64,000 bases of DNA from Psychromicrobium lacuslunae. Its GTDB lineage: Bacteria; Actinomycetota; Actinomycetes; Actinomycetales; Micrococcaceae. Below are positions 1-8,495 of this stretch, in pieces. Each line of letters begins with the position of its first letter. Within the stretch, counting starts at the first letter, position 1. Below the pieces are notes generated by a model, which did not search any database, was not told the origin of the DNA, and saw nothing but the letters and a program-made list of their open reading frames with translations. The stretch is from NCBI RefSeq assembly GCF_000950575.1, contig NZ_CP011005.1, positions 2,356,001 through 2,420,000 of the forward strand. Reading direction: 5' to 3'. The position numbers were made by a program, and so were the translations under genes.

Positions 1-196
1 CAGCCGCTGCTGCAGGCTGCCGCTCAGCGGTTTTCATCAACTGAGCTTGCTGTGACTGCGCTTCAATTGCTCGGGTGGTGCGGCTGGAGACCACCAGGTC
101 CCAGGTAAAAGCGCAGAAGGCAACGGCATAGGTCACGCCAGCTAGCAGAATGAAGAGCGCACTGTATTCGCCTAGCTGTTCGTTGATCTCTGGCAT
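1..196 (-). CDS. ccsB: CcsB/CcsA-family cytochrome c biogenesis protein (partial, N-terminus)
   Basis: This is the first ~65 residues of a membrane protein running off the left edge. The ATG lies at 194-196 and overlaps the ResB stop codon in a TAATG arrangement, so the two are translationally coupled. The fragment starts MPEINEQLGEYSALF, followed by one hydrophobic segment (about residues 12-35) and then a basic, Gln/Ala-rich stretch. That fits the N-terminus of actinobacterial CcsB, the System II haem exporter/synthetase that works with ResB. The haem-binding WWD region expected further on lies outside the window, so the call rests on gene order (TlpA-CcdA-ResB-CcsB) and the N-terminal pattern. 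Confidence 0.85.
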   Translation of the reverse strand, partial: MPEINEQLGEYSALFILLAGVTYAVAFCAFTWDLVVSSRTTRAIEAQSQQAQLMKTAERQPAAAA

Positions 197-1881
197 TAGC
201 TTTCCTTCACTTTCGTATCCGTTTCTTTCGGATCACTCTTCTGATTGTCCGCCACCTCGAGGGCTTTAGCCAGTTGCTCTCGCAGCAAGCTGGCTTCCCG
301 GTTCAAGCGGTAATCCTCGCCCCGGGCCAGCAGTCCGTACTCCAGCAGCACCCGGCCATCGGGATGCTCACCAGCGCGCACCCAAATCCGACGGCGCGAG
401 AGGAACAGCGAGCCCACCAACCCAAGCAGGGCGGTACCGGCAAAAATCAAGACATAGACCTGGGCCGGATTGTGTCGGATTTCCAAACCGGCGTATCGAG
501 TCAATCCGTCAAAGGTGATGGTGCCCTTACCGTTGGGCAGTTTATAGCTCGGTTTCTTGCTGTCCAGGGTGATTCCACCTGCCGGCAAGTTCCGTTCATT
601 GAGCGGCGTTAGTTTGGAAACGTCAAGAAGGAACACGTTCTGCGGCTTACCGCCGTCAAGACCCAAATTTCCGTAGTACGAATTCAACAGCACCGTCGGG
701 TTCCCGGGATCCGGATCGAGCGAGTAATCGAGCCCGCTGGCGTCCTTGGCTCCGGTAGGTAGGAAGATGCCCTGGAAGCCGAGCTGGTCCGGACCGGCGT
801 CCGGAACCTTGATCACCAGGCGCGAACTGTAGGCCGGGTCTGGCACACCGCCGATCACCCAATCAGAAAAAGCCACCTTGCCATTGCCGTCCTTCACGGT
901 GAAGTGCGGGGCATAGCCATTGCCAAGCAGGTAGACATCGGTGCCGCCAATGCTCAACGGTTCATTGACCTTGAGTTCCTTTTGCACCGGAGCGGCATCT
1001 GGAGAATCCTTGACGGTCAGCTTGGCGCTGAAGTCCAAGGGCTGCACTTTTTTGGCGTTGGCGTTTCGATCAAACTCGATCTTGAATTCATCAAGGGTCA
1101 ACGAATACGGCTGTAACCAATCCGAGTTGAAGTTAGTGCCGGGGCTGAAGGAGTCATAGCCAATCAGGGTGTTCACAAAACTATCCCCGGTGACCAAAAC
1201 CCGTTGACCGGAATAGCCGAAGAGGCCGCCCAGGGCTACCCCAACGAGCACCCCGATCAGCGAAACGTGGAAGAGTAGATTGCCAACTTCCTTGAGGAAG
1301 CCGCGCTCCGCACCAACGCTCGGCCGGTCTCCAGTAAGGCGTAAATCGACTCGGTACCCTCGGCGTTTTAGCACCGCAGCGGCTTGCTCGATTGTCTGGT
1401 CCGCACTCGCTGCGCGGGCCGCCGAAACCTGCAGCGTGCCGTATTCAGCAAGTCTGGAGAGTCTACGGGGCGTACGTGGGGGCGGCGTGCGCATCGCCTT
1501 ATAGTGCTGTTTGGCCCGCGGCAGTACGCAACCAATCAATGACACGAAAAGCAAGACGTAAATCGCCGAGAACCATGGTGAGGAGAAAACATCGAAAAGC
1601 TTGAACCAGTCCATCACCGGCCCGGTGACCGGATTGTCTTTGATGTACTGGGTCACCGCTGCCGGATTCTGGATGCGTTGCGGAAAAGTGGAACCGGGCA
1701 CCGCTGCTACTGCCAGTAGTAATAACAAGAACAATGCGGTGCGCATCGAGGTTAGCTGGGTCCAGGCCCAACGCAGCATGCCTAGAAAACCGAGCCGGGG
1801 CAGTTCCGGCTCGGTCGGCAGCTTGGCCTTGGCCGGCTTCCCTTTGCTCAGTTTTGGCTTAGGCGTTGCTTTTTCGGTCAT
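196..1881 (-). CDS. resB: ResB-family cytochrome c biogenesis protein
   Basis: ResB forms the System II cytochrome c synthetase with CcsB, delivering haem to apocytochromes outside the membrane. The protein has a Lys/Pro-rich cytoplasmic tail, three N-terminal membrane segments (about residues 46-63, 100-120 and 200-220), a large extracytoplasmic domain, and a last membrane helix near residue 485 followed by a cytoplasmic tail. Its ~560 aa length is typical of actinobacterial ResB. The ATG at 1881 is preferred over an upstream in-frame start at 1914 because GAGGAA precedes it and the upstream start would lie inside ccdA. It begins 10 nt after the ccdA stop and its own stop overlaps the ccsB start. 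Confidence 0.95.
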   Translation of the reverse strand: MTEKATPKPKLSKGKPAKAKLPTEPELPRLGFLGMLRWAWTQLTSMRTALFLLLLLAVAAVPGSTFPQRIQNPAAVTQYIKDNPVTGPVMDWFKLFDVFSSPWFSAIYVLLFVSLIGCVLPRAKQHYKAMRTPPPRTPRRLSRLAEYGTLQVSAARAASADQTIEQAAAVLKRRGYRVDLRLTGDRPSVGAERGFLKEVGNLLFHVSLIGVLVGVALGGLFGYSGQRVLVTGDSFVNTLIGYDSFSPGTNFNSDWLQPYSLTLDEFKIEFDRNANAKKVQPLDFSAKLTVKDSPDAAPVQKELKVNEPLSIGGTDVYLLGNGYAPHFTVKDGNGKVAFSDWVIGGVPDPAYSSRLVIKVPDAGPDQLGFQGIFLPTGAKDASGLDYSLDPDPGNPTVLLNSYYGNLGLDGGKPQNVFLLDVSKLTPLNERNLPAGGITLDSKKPSYKLPNGKGTITFDGLTRYAGLEIRHNPAQVYVLIFAGTALLGLVGSLFLSRRRIWVRAGEHPDGRVLLEYGLLARGEDYRLNREASLLREQLAKALEVADNQKSDPKETDTKVKES

Positions 1882-1891
1882 CGACAATTCC

Positions 1892-2644
1892 TCAAATCGG
1901 TAACTCCACCGCAAAAATCCAACCCTGTAACGTGCTGATCAAATAATTCCAGGCGCCGGTCACCATCAACAAACCAAGCACGATCAACAGACCACCGCCG
2001 ATCCGCTGCAGCAACAATTTGTGTTTCTTGAAGAAGCTCAACGCCCGCATGCCGCGCTGAAACCCTAGCGCAATCAGCAGGAAGGGCAGGCCCAGGCCCA
2101 GGCAGTAGACGAAAGTCAGCAGAGCGCCCTTGGCCGCGCTGGTACCCCCAGAGAAGGACATCGCTTGCACCGCACTGAGGGTCGGTCCGATACAGGGCAC
2201 CCAGCCCAGGCCGAAGGTCACACCAAGCACCGGCGCTCCCCACAACCCGGCCGGCGGCTTGCGATGAATCTTGGCTTCACCCTGCATAAAGGAAAACCCG
2301 CCCATGAAGACGATGCCCAGGATGATCACCACGACACCCATCAGCTGGGTAATCCACGATGAATTGATCGAAAGCCAAGCGCCAAGACTGCCAACCGCAG
2401 CGCCGAGTAAGACGAAGATCGCGGTGAAGCCGAGGACGAAAAGTGAGATACCCAAAACCATCCGGCCGCGGCGTTGCTTCGCGAGCTCCACCCCGGTCAG
2501 GCCGGTGACATAGCCCAAATAACCGGGGACTAGCGGCAGCACGCACGGCGAGAGGAAGGAGACCAGTCCGGCGAGCAACGCCACCGGCAGGGCTAGCAGC
2601 AGAGAGCCGTTCTGCACCGCCTCGGCGAAGGGGTTGTTTAGCAC
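1892..2644 (-). CDS. ccdA: CcdA-type thiol-disulfide transport membrane protein
   Basis: A DsbD-beta/CcdA-family protein that moves electrons from cytoplasmic thioredoxin across the membrane to keep apocytochrome haem-binding cysteines reduced. It is 250 aa with six hydrophobic segments. The two conserved redox cysteines are visible in SPCVLPLVPGYLGY (after helix 1) and GWVPCIGP (helix 4). The start codon is GTG at 2644 with a weak ribosome site. It sits between the TlpA-like gene (25 nt upstream) and resB (10 nt downstream), on the same strand, consistent with one operon for cytochrome c maturation. Confidence 0.95.
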   Translation of the reverse strand: MLNNPFAEAVQNGSLLLALPVALLAGLVSFLSPCVLPLVPGYLGYVTGLTGVELAKQRRGRMVLGISLFVLGFTAIFVLLGAAVGSLGAWLSINSSWITQLMGVVVIILGIVFMGGFSFMQGEAKIHRKPPAGLWGAPVLGVTFGLGWVPCIGPTLSAVQAMSFSGGTSAAKGALLTFVYCLGLGLPFLLIALGFQRGMRALSFFKKHKLLLQRIGGGLLIVLGLLMVTGAWNYLISTLQGWIFAVELPI

Positions 2645-2669
2645 GTCGTTGAACTGTTCACTTCTGAGC

Positions 2670-3275
2670 CTAGTTCCCCTCGGCCAGTGCGCTACTAATC
2701 AAAGCCTTGAGAGTGGACTTGTCCGCTACCCCCAGGATTCGCGCCGCAACTCGGCCAGATTTATCGAGCACCAGGGTGGTCGGCACCGCGGAGGGAGGTA
2801 CAAAGCTCGAGACGGCGAGTAAGACGGCTCCGTCTTTATCTTTGAAGCTTGGGTAAGTGGTCTTGAAGGTCCGGGCGAAAGCCTCAGCGTTGGCGACGTC
2901 GTCGCGGACGTTCACGCCGTAGAAGAGCACGCCTTTCGGCGTGAACTCCTTGTTCAGGGCCTCCAAGTCAGGAGCCTCCAAACGACACGGAGCGCAGGCC
3001 GCGTACCAGAAGTTGAGCACGGCGACTTTGCCGTCGAAGGTTTTGGTGTCCACCTTCTGACCATTCAGCAAGGTGCCGACGAAATTGACTTTCCCGCCGC
3101 GCTTATCGGCAGCATATTCCGTCACCGAACCGTCGCCGGCAATATAGTTCTTGCCGTCGCCTGCCTTTGCTTGATCGGCGAGCGGGTCAGGAGCAGCGCA
3201 ACCGGTCAGCGCAAGAGCGGCGGTGGCCGCAATGGCTCCGGCCGCACCGAAAAGCGCACGTCGATCTAGCGTCAT
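2670..3275 (-). CDS. TlpA/ResA-like thioredoxin-fold lipoprotein
   Basis: An extracytoplasmic thiol-disulfide oxidoreductase that probably receives electrons from CcdA and reduces apocytochrome c. The N-terminus carries DRRALFG, a hydrophobic stretch and a lipobox (ALTGC), so it should be a lipoprotein, possibly Tat-exported. The active site is CAPC inside a NFWYAACAPCRLEAP segment, with the usual cis-Pro region (PTTLVLDKSGRVAARILG) near the C-terminus. ATG at 3275 is chosen over an upstream GTG at 3287, with GGGTGA in front. Second gene of the cytochrome c operon. Confidence 0.92.
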   Translation of the reverse strand: MTLDRRALFGAAGAIAATAALALTGCAAPDPLADQAKAGDGKNYIAGDGSVTEYAADKRGGKVNFVGTLLNGQKVDTKTFDGKVAVLNFWYAACAPCRLEAPDLEALNKEFTPKGVLFYGVNVRDDVANAEAFARTFKTTYPSFKDKDGAVLLAVSSFVPPSAVPTTLVLDKSGRVAARILGVADKSTLKALISSALAEGN

Positions 3276-3347
3276 CTGTTCACCCACACTTCTACAGGTT
3301 GTCGAAATTCAATTGTCGCGCATTAGCTGGCTGGTCTCAAACCGCAG

Positions 3348-4010
3348 CTATGCCCCGGGGGTTGACGCCGCCCCGGGCAACAACGCCGCAGCCGGTTCGC
3401 TATAGCGCACCGAGCGCACTCGCTGCTGCTCAAACTCGATCGAAGTCACCGAGGCTAGCGAGCATTCTCGTCGCCGCGGATCGTGAAAGAGTCTGCGTCC
3501 CTGCAAGCTCAAATGCGTCACCCAGATCGGCAGTTGGTGGCTGACCAGGATGGCGTGCGCACCATCGCCCGCACGCTCAACGGCAATCACCCGGGCCGCC
3601 TCGACCGCAAGCCGCATTCGGTTCAGTTGCTCTTGATAGGGCTCCCCCCAGCTGGGGCGCAATGGATTGCGGAAATATCTCCAGTACCGAGGCTTGAGCA
3701 GCTCCGAGGAGCTCACTTTGAGCCCTTCAAACTGATTCTCCGCCTCGATCAACCGCGGATCGGTCTCAATGTTCAGGCCGAGCGCGCTTGCGCTGGGCTG
3801 GGCGGTCTCCTGAGCTCGGCTGAGTGGCGAAGCGGCCAGATAACCAAAAACCACGCCGGAATCGGCCATCTCACGAAAGTGCTCGGCCACCACAACGGCC
3901 ATCGCCACGCCCCGATCGGAGAGATGAAACTCCGGCAGCCGACCGTAGAGCACACCCTCGGGATTGAAGACCTCGCCATGACGCACGAGGTGGACGGTGG
4001 CATTGGGCAT
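3348..4010 (-). CDS. Histidine phosphatase family protein (phosphoglycerate mutase-like)
   Basis: A branch 1 histidine phosphatase of 220 aa. The phosphoaccepting histidine is in LVRHGEVFNPEG near the N-terminus; further on are the ASPLSRAQET motif and the second catalytic histidine in ILVSHQLPIWV. The substrate cannot be told from sequence. It is the first gene of the minus-strand cytochrome c cluster, the same position as Rv0525 in mycobacteria, but no role in cytochrome assembly is visible in the protein itself. Start ATG at 4010 has only a weak GAGAG upstream. Confidence 0.9.
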   Translation of the reverse strand: MPNATVHLVRHGEVFNPEGVLYGRLPEFHLSDRGVAMAVVVAEHFREMADSGVVFGYLAASPLSRAQETAQPSASALGLNIETDPRLIEAENQFEGLKVSSSELLKPRYWRYFRNPLRPSWGEPYQEQLNRMRLAVEAARVIAVERAGDGAHAILVSHQLPIWVTHLSLQGRRLFHDPRRRECSLASVTSIEFEQQRVRSVRYSEPAAALLPGAASTPGA

Positions 4011-4063
4011 ACAGCCATTCTCTCAAACCAGATTAAGAAAGGTTAATCAGATCTGGAATAAAA

Positions 4064-4076
4064 CATGCGTTTGCAT
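4064..4076. promoter_or_regulatory. Operator-like motif upstream of yceI
   Basis: CATGCGTTTGCAT, with CATGC/GCATG arms around GTTT when extended by one base. A 12-of-13 match lies upstream of the LLM oxidoreductase at 59878-59890. A common regulator is inferred; no regulator gene is adjacent to either site. Confidence 0.4.
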
Positions 4077-4136
4077 GATTCTTATAGACGAACGGGGCAA
4101 CCCGTCAACCTGTCGAATCACTATTTAGGAGTCATC

Positions 4137-4688
4137 ATGAGCGTTGAAACCATCCCCACCGGCCTGACCGTCGGCACCTGGACCCTTGACAACTCACACA
4201 GCCAAATCGGCTTCACCGTCCGTCACGCCGGTATTTCGAAGGTGCGCGGAGAGTTCACCGAAGCTAGTGGCACCGCCGTGGTTGGCGAGGATTTGAACTC
4301 CTCATCGGTGCAGGCAACGATTAAAGCGGCTAGCTTTGATTCGGGCGATGCCAACCGCGACGGCCACGTGCGCGGCGAGGATTTCTTCGATGTCGAGCAG
4401 TTCCCGGAGCTGAGCTTCACTTCGACCGGAATCAGCGGCTCGGGCGAGACCTACCAGTTGACCGGCGATCTGACCATTCGCGGCATCACCAAGCCGGTCA
4501 CTTTTGATACCGAGTTCAATGGCGTAGCTGTCGATCCCTTCGGCAACACGCGGGCCGGGTTCAGCGCCCAGACCGTGATCAGCCGCAAGGAATTCGGCCT
4601 GACCTGGAACGCCGCGCTGGAAGCTGGCGGCGTTTTGGTTGGCGATAAGGTCACCATCGGCATCGAGGCTGAATTCACCGCAGCTTAA
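4137..4688 (+). CDS. YceI-family protein
   Basis: A 183-residue YceI-fold protein, a lipocalin-like barrel whose characterised members bind polyisoprenoids. Typical family features are the opening GTWTLDNSHSQIGFTVRHAG, the middle GHVRGEDFFDVEQFPELSFTS, and the end FGLTWNAALEAGGVLVGD. There is no signal peptide, so it is probably cytoplasmic. The ATG at 4137 is preceded by AGGAG (4127-4131); an in-frame ATG at 4065 lies inside the putative promoter and is rejected. It is a single-gene unit followed by a strong terminator. Confidence 0.93.
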   Translation: MSVETIPTGLTVGTWTLDNSHSQIGFTVRHAGISKVRGEFTEASGTAVVGEDLNSSSVQATIKAASFDSGDANRDGHVRGEDFFDVEQFPELSFTSTGISGSGETYQLTGDLTIRGITKPVTFDTEFNGVAVDPFGNTRAGFSAQTVISRKEFGLTWNAALEAGGVLVGDKVTIGIEAEFTAA

Positions 4689-4699
4689 GACCTCCTTCC

Positions 4700-4752
4700 A
4701 GGCCGCTTTACCGCGTCATCAAGCAGCACGATGCGGTAAAGCGGCCTTTTTG
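4700..4752 (+). terminator. Rho-independent terminator of yceI
   Basis: Perfect 15-bp stem (4700-4714 with 4733-4747), 18-nt loop, then a run of five T, 11 nt after the yceI stop. Confidence 0.9.
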
Positions 4753-4811
4753 TGCAGTTTTGACACCTTCAGTTCCTATGCAAAAGGCCGGAACAGCAAT
4801 ACAGTGTTGGC

Positions 4812-5621
4812 ATGAGTACACCCCCAGAGAACCCGAATCCAGGCCAGCCGGGCGAACAGCCCGTGCAGCCCCCCGCTGATCCATATCAGGCGCCTGGCTA
4901 CCAGGCTCCTCAGGGGGTGCCACCCGAGCAACCAGCGGCACCCCAGCAGCCATATCAACAGCCCGGTTACCAACAGCCCGGTTACCAGGCTCCTCAGGGC
5001 GCGCCGCAACAACCTTACGGTCAGCAGCCGCCGCAGTATCCACAAGGTGGTCAGCAGCCGCCGCAGTATCAGCAACCTGGTCAGCCGCAGTATCAGCAAC
5101 AAGACCAAGGGAACTTCCAGTTTCAGATGCCCACCGACGGACCGAAGTCTTTCGACGACGTCATGCCCAAGGGCGGCTTCTCAGGAATCTTCAATGTCGC
5201 CGGTCTGCCAAACCTGCTGAAGTGGTCCTACATCCTGTGGCTAATCACCGCCGGAGTTTGGCTGCTGACCACCGTTATCGGGTTTATCTTCAGCCTCACT
5301 CTGCTGGGCAGAGGAGATGACACCTTCCTTGGTGTTTCCTACAGCAACGGTTATTGGCGCGGCGAAGGCATCAAGGGAATTATCTTCTCGATCATCGCGC
5401 TCGTGGTAATCGCCGCAATTGTGGTTTGCGCAATGAAGCTCAAAGAAGGCTTGCAATGGCCAAGGCTGGCATTGAGCATCATTGCCGCCGTATCGATTAT
5501 CTTGGCGATCTTCGGTGGAGGCGGCGTTGGCCTGATCGGCATCGTCGCCACTGTGCTGATGTGGCTTCCCGAGTCCACCGCCTGGTTGAACTCGCGCCGC
5601 GCCGCGCCGCCCGTGCAGTAA
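4812..5621 (+). CDS. Pro/Gln-rich N-terminus plus four-helix membrane protein, function unknown
   Basis: 269 aa. Residues 1-105 are low complexity, built from repeated YQQPGYQ/APQG and GGQQPPQYQ units; the DNA repeats too, so part arose by tandem duplication. After a short linker (FDDVMPKGGFSGIFN) come about four membrane helices (from residue 137 on) and an Arg-containing tail. The layout matches small actinobacterial integral membrane proteins with a Pro-rich cytoplasmic extension; no enzymatic motif is seen. No Shine-Dalgarno precedes the ATG, so leaderless translation is possible. The neighbour at 5720 has the same architecture, probably a paralogue. Confidence 0.85.
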   Translation: MSTPPENPNPGQPGEQPVQPPADPYQAPGYQAPQGVPPEQPAAPQQPYQQPGYQQPGYQAPQGAPQQPYGQQPPQYPQGGQQPPQYQQPGQPQYQQQDQGNFQFQMPTDGPKSFDDVMPKGGFSGIFNVAGLPNLLKWSYILWLITAGVWLLTTVIGFIFSLTLLGRGDDTFLGVSYSNGYWRGEGIKGIIFSIIALVVIAAIVVCAMKLKEGLQWPRLALSIIAAVSIILAIFGGGGVGLIGIVATVLMWLPESTAWLNSRRAAPPVQ

Positions 5622-5652
5622 GCGACTCAGTAACTCAGAACTAACACGCAGG

Positions 5653-5693
5653 ATGGCCGGGGTAGGGTTGAAAGACCTACCCCGGCCATTTTC
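5653..5693 (+). terminator. Rho-independent terminator
   Basis: Perfect 14-bp GC-rich stem (5653-5666 with 5676-5689), 9-nt loop, followed by TTTTC. It separates the two Pro/Gln-rich membrane protein genes into separate transcripts. Confidence 0.88.
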
Positions 5694-5719
5694 ATGGCCG
5701 CGAACGCACAAGGACAGCT

Positions 5720-6403
5720 ATGAGTACTCCAGCCAGCGGCGAACCGCACAGCCCTGAGGAATCCGCGCAATCCGTCGAACCGCCGCGCCGCGGGCAGTTC
5801 CCGGAAATCGCCCCCGGGGTGCCCCGCTACGGACAGTACGCTCCGGCCGGTTACCAATCACCCTTCGAACAGGAACAGGCCAAACAAGCGGCAGCTCAGC
5901 AGCCGCAGAACGGGCCGGCCGGGACTACTCCCGCTCAGGCACCTCAACCGGGCACAAGTACTGCCGCTGGAGCCGCGCGCTCGGTGCCCCGGCAGATCAC
6001 CAGCGCCTTCGCGCTCATCATGCTCGCTGGAGTGATTGCGCTGTTCAGCGCGATCAGCAGTATTTTTGTCGCTAACTCACCAGAGCTGCGCGCTGAGCTG
6101 ATTAAGCAAATCAATGCCTATCCGCAACTGGCCGGCGCGGACCTCGATATTTCCGCGATCATCACCATGAGCATCGTGTTCGCCGTGGTGATTGGCTTTG
6201 CCAGCGTAGCCCTCTATCTGCTGATCGCCTTCAAAATCCGAGCCGGAAAGAACTGGGCCAGAATCCTCGGCACCGTTCTGGCGGCAATTTCATTGCTCTC
6301 GCTGATCAGCTTCAATCCGCTGGTGATCTTGCAGGTCGGTTTCGGCATCTTCGGCATGATCTATTGCTGGCTACCCGCAAATCGGGACTATTTCAAGGCT
6401 TAG
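5720..6403 (+). CDS. Membrane protein with Pro/Gln/Ala-rich N-terminus, function unknown
   Basis: 227 aa. Residues 1-90 are disordered and rich in Pro, Gln and Ala (EQAKQAAAQQPQNG). About three membrane helices follow (near 95-115, 150-172 and 180-222), ending in NRDYFKA. AGGA lies 6 nt before the ATG. It resembles the upstream gene at 4812 in layout (disordered head, hydrophobic tail with a basic loop like KIRAGKNWARIL against KLKEGLQWPRLAL), suggesting an old duplication. No catalytic motif was recognised. Confidence 0.83.
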   Translation: MSTPASGEPHSPEESAQSVEPPRRGQFPEIAPGVPRYGQYAPAGYQSPFEQEQAKQAAAQQPQNGPAGTTPAQAPQPGTSTAAGAARSVPRQITSAFALIMLAGVIALFSAISSIFVANSPELRAELIKQINAYPQLAGADLDISAIITMSIVFAVVIGFASVALYLLIAFKIRAGKNWARILGTVLAAISLLSLISFNPLVILQVGFGIFGMIYCWLPANRDYFKA

Positions 6404-6470
6404 AAAGACCACGCATGCGCTGCTGAAACCGTACTTTCAACCCGGTCAGCCCTCCGTCAGGTGTTCTCGC

Positions 6471-7190
6471 TCAGGCGCTTTCACTACCGGTTTCGGGCAA
6501 CCGCTGTGCATGATAGGCCAAGATCTGCAACTCGGTCGCCATATCAACCTTGCGCAAATTGACGTACTCGGGAACCTGCAGCAACACCGGGGCAAAGCTC
6601 AGAATACTGTGAACACCGGCGGCAATCACTCGATCACAAATGTCTTGAGCCGCTTCAGCTGGCAAGGCTAGCACCACCATATTGGCTTTACTGCGCTCCA
6701 AAACACTCTCCAGCTGCGCAACGTCGCTCACCCGTAGCCAGCCGACCTCGTGGCCGATCACCAGCTGGTCCTGGTCCAGCAGGGCGACGACGTCGAAGCC
6801 TCGAGACTCAAAACCTGCATACCGCGCTAGGGCCCGCCCGAGGTTGCCGGCGCCAACGATCGCAACGCGCCATTCCTGAGTCAGGCCTAGCGCCGCGGTA
6901 ATGCGACGACTCAGGAACTGAGCCTCATAGCCAACACCTCGGGTGCCATAGGAGCCAAGGTAGGAGAGATCCTTTCGAACATTCGAGGAGCTCACGCCCG
7001 AAGCTTCAGCGAGCTCTTCCGAGGAGACCCGCTCGGCGCCCTCGGCCAGCAATGCGTTCAGCGCCCGCAGATAAAGCGTCAAGCGGGCCACGGCAGCAGC
7101 TGGCAGCGCTCTGACCTTGGCCGCTAATTCCGGCGGAGGCAGGCTATCGGCATCATCCGCGGAGCCGATCGGAAACTGCTGTGTGGGCAC
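6471..7190 (-). CDS. rex: Redox-sensing transcriptional repressor Rex
   Basis: Rex senses the NADH/NAD+ ratio and represses respiratory and fermentative genes when NADH is low. The 239 aa show an N-terminal winged helix (about 25-95, with SSSNVRKDLSYLGSYGTRGVGY) and a Rossmann domain with GAGNLGRA at 113-120. The C-terminus supplies the helix swapped between subunits of the dimer. No clear Rex operator (TTGTGAA-N4-TTCACAA) was found in the adjacent non-coding DNA. It is followed on the same strand by no further gene, unlike actinobacteria in which hemA lies next to rex. The glutaredoxin-like gene lies just upstream. Confidence 0.96.
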   Translation of the reverse strand: MPTQQFPIGSADDADSLPPPELAAKVRALPAAAVARLTLYLRALNALLAEGAERVSSEELAEASGVSSSNVRKDLSYLGSYGTRGVGYEAQFLSRRITAALGLTQEWRVAIVGAGNLGRALARYAGFESRGFDVVALLDQDQLVIGHEVGWLRVSDVAQLESVLERSKANMVVLALPAEAAQDICDRVIAAGVHSILSFAPVLLQVPEYVNLRKVDMATELQILAYHAQRLPETGSESA

Positions 7191-7227
7191 TCCCTTACTT
7201 TAGGTCGTGCCGATGAACAATCCCAAG

Positions 7228-7518
7228 TCAGTCCGTTCCACCGGAGTCTCGACGAACCGCCAACAAGCGGCGCATTCGGACTGGATCTATTTTCCAGAAG
7301 TCACGCTGGATACCGTCGATCAGCAGCACCGGCACCTCCTCAGCGAATTGCACATACTCAGGAAGCAGGGCGCCGGAGCCATCGAATATTGATTGCTCGC
7401 TCAGACTCAGGCCGAATTCCAGGCAAACCTCACGCGCTATGTGCAGTGCATCACCGCAAAGATGGCAATCTGGCTTGATCAAAAGGGTTACCGGCTCCGG
7501 GCTATCCGACGAGGTCAT
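7228..7518 (-). CDS. Glutaredoxin-like (DUF836) protein
   Basis: A 96-residue thioredoxin-fold protein with a CHLC active site at residues 18-21 (LLIKPDCHLCGDAL) and the cis-Pro segment EEVPVLLIDG. It matches the DUF836/glutaredoxin-like family found beside Rex and HemA in actinobacteria (Rv0508 position). A thiol-disulfide role is expected; the partner is unknown. It ends 38 nt before rex on the same strand, so the pair is probably co-transcribed. Confidence 0.9.
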   Translation of the reverse strand: MTSSDSPEPVTLLIKPDCHLCGDALHIAREVCLEFGLSLSEQSIFDGSGALLPEYVQFAEEVPVLLIDGIQRDFWKIDPVRMRRLLAVRRDSGGTD

Positions 7519-7589
7519 TTGCCTACAGTACTTCAGAACAGCACGGCTTGGCTTAGGGAAAAAGCTTGAAAACTGGCTAAACTCGTAGC

Positions 7590-8402
7590 ATGCCCGAAGT
7601 GAATAGCCAGCTAGCCGAGCCGCGCTCGGACGCTGACAGCCACCAAGGCGAAGCGGCGTTCTTCGACGTCGACAATACTCTGATGCGCGGCGCGAGTCTC
7701 TTCCATCTGGCTCGCAAGATGTACCAAAAGAAGGCCTTCACGCTGCGCCAAGCCCTCGGCTTTACCTGGAAACAGATGAAGTTCATTCTGCGCGGCGAGG
7801 ATATGGATGATATTCATTCGGTGCAGAACTCCGCGCTGACCTTGGCCGCCGGAATACGGGCCGACTTCGTCGCCAATGTCGGCGAGGAAGTCTACGACGA
7901 GATGATTGCCTCAAAAATCTGGCCCGGCACCCGGGCCTTAGCCGAGCAACATCTTCGGGTAGGTCGCAAGGTCTGGCTGGTCACCGCGACCCCGATCGAG
8001 GTGGCGGAAGTGATTGCTTCCCGGCTGAAATTAACCGGTGCGCTGGGCACGGTGGGAGAAATCCAGGATGGCGTGTACACCGGCCGTCTGGTCGGCGATA
8101 TTCTGCATGGCCCCGCCAAAGCGGTGGCGATCAAGGCACTCGCCGAGGCGCAAGGTATTGAGCTAGCGAATAGCTGGGCATACAGCGATTCCTATAATGA
8201 CATTCCCTTGCTCACCTCGGTGGGGCATCCGGTGGCGATCAACCCCGACGCAAAACTGCGTCGCCATGCGCGAGACCACAACTGGCCGATTTATGACTTC
8301 CGCTCGGGCCGTCGCGCGGCGACCGCCGGTCTTCGGCTGGCTACCGTGGCCGGAGCGGTCTATGGCTTGTGGCGTGGTTTCAGCCGGATTCGGCAGCGCT
8401 GA
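7590..8402 (+). CDS. HAD-IB family hydrolase (SerB-like)
   Basis: A 270-residue HAD superfamily phosphatase of subfamily IB. Motif I is FFDVDNTLM with the catalytic aspartates at residues 26 and 28; motif II lies in WLVTATPIE; motif IV is YSDSYNDIPLL. A small helical cap sits between motifs I and II. The C-terminus has a hydrophobic basic tail (LRLATVAGAVYGLWRG), which may associate with the membrane. Family members include phosphoserine phosphatase-like and lipid-phosphate phosphatases; the substrate cannot be assigned. Divergent from the glutaredoxin-like gene, 71 nt apart. Confidence 0.92.
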   Translation: MPEVNSQLAEPRSDADSHQGEAAFFDVDNTLMRGASLFHLARKMYQKKAFTLRQALGFTWKQMKFILRGEDMDDIHSVQNSALTLAAGIRADFVANVGEEVYDEMIASKIWPGTRALAEQHLRVGRKVWLVTATPIEVAEVIASRLKLTGALGTVGEIQDGVYTGRLVGDILHGPAKAVAIKALAEAQGIELANSWAYSDSYNDIPLLTSVGHPVAINPDAKLRRHARDHNWPIYDFRSGRRAATAGLRLATVAGAVYGLWRGFSRIRQR

Positions 8403-8452
8403 GGTTAGCTGCGGCTGAGGCCGGAAGTTGCGCGAAAAGCGCATCGCTTAAC

Positions 8453-8482
8453 GAAGAATGCCCGCCACCACAGGTGACGGGC
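8453..8482 (-). terminator. Terminator of the bS22 gene
   Basis: Read on the minus strand, a 10-bp GC-rich stem (8473-8482 with 8460-8469, one mismatch) and a 3-nt loop, followed by ATTCTT. It starts 14 nt after the bS22 stop. Confidence 0.7.
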
Positions 8483-8495
8483 CAGGCTCGAAGCC

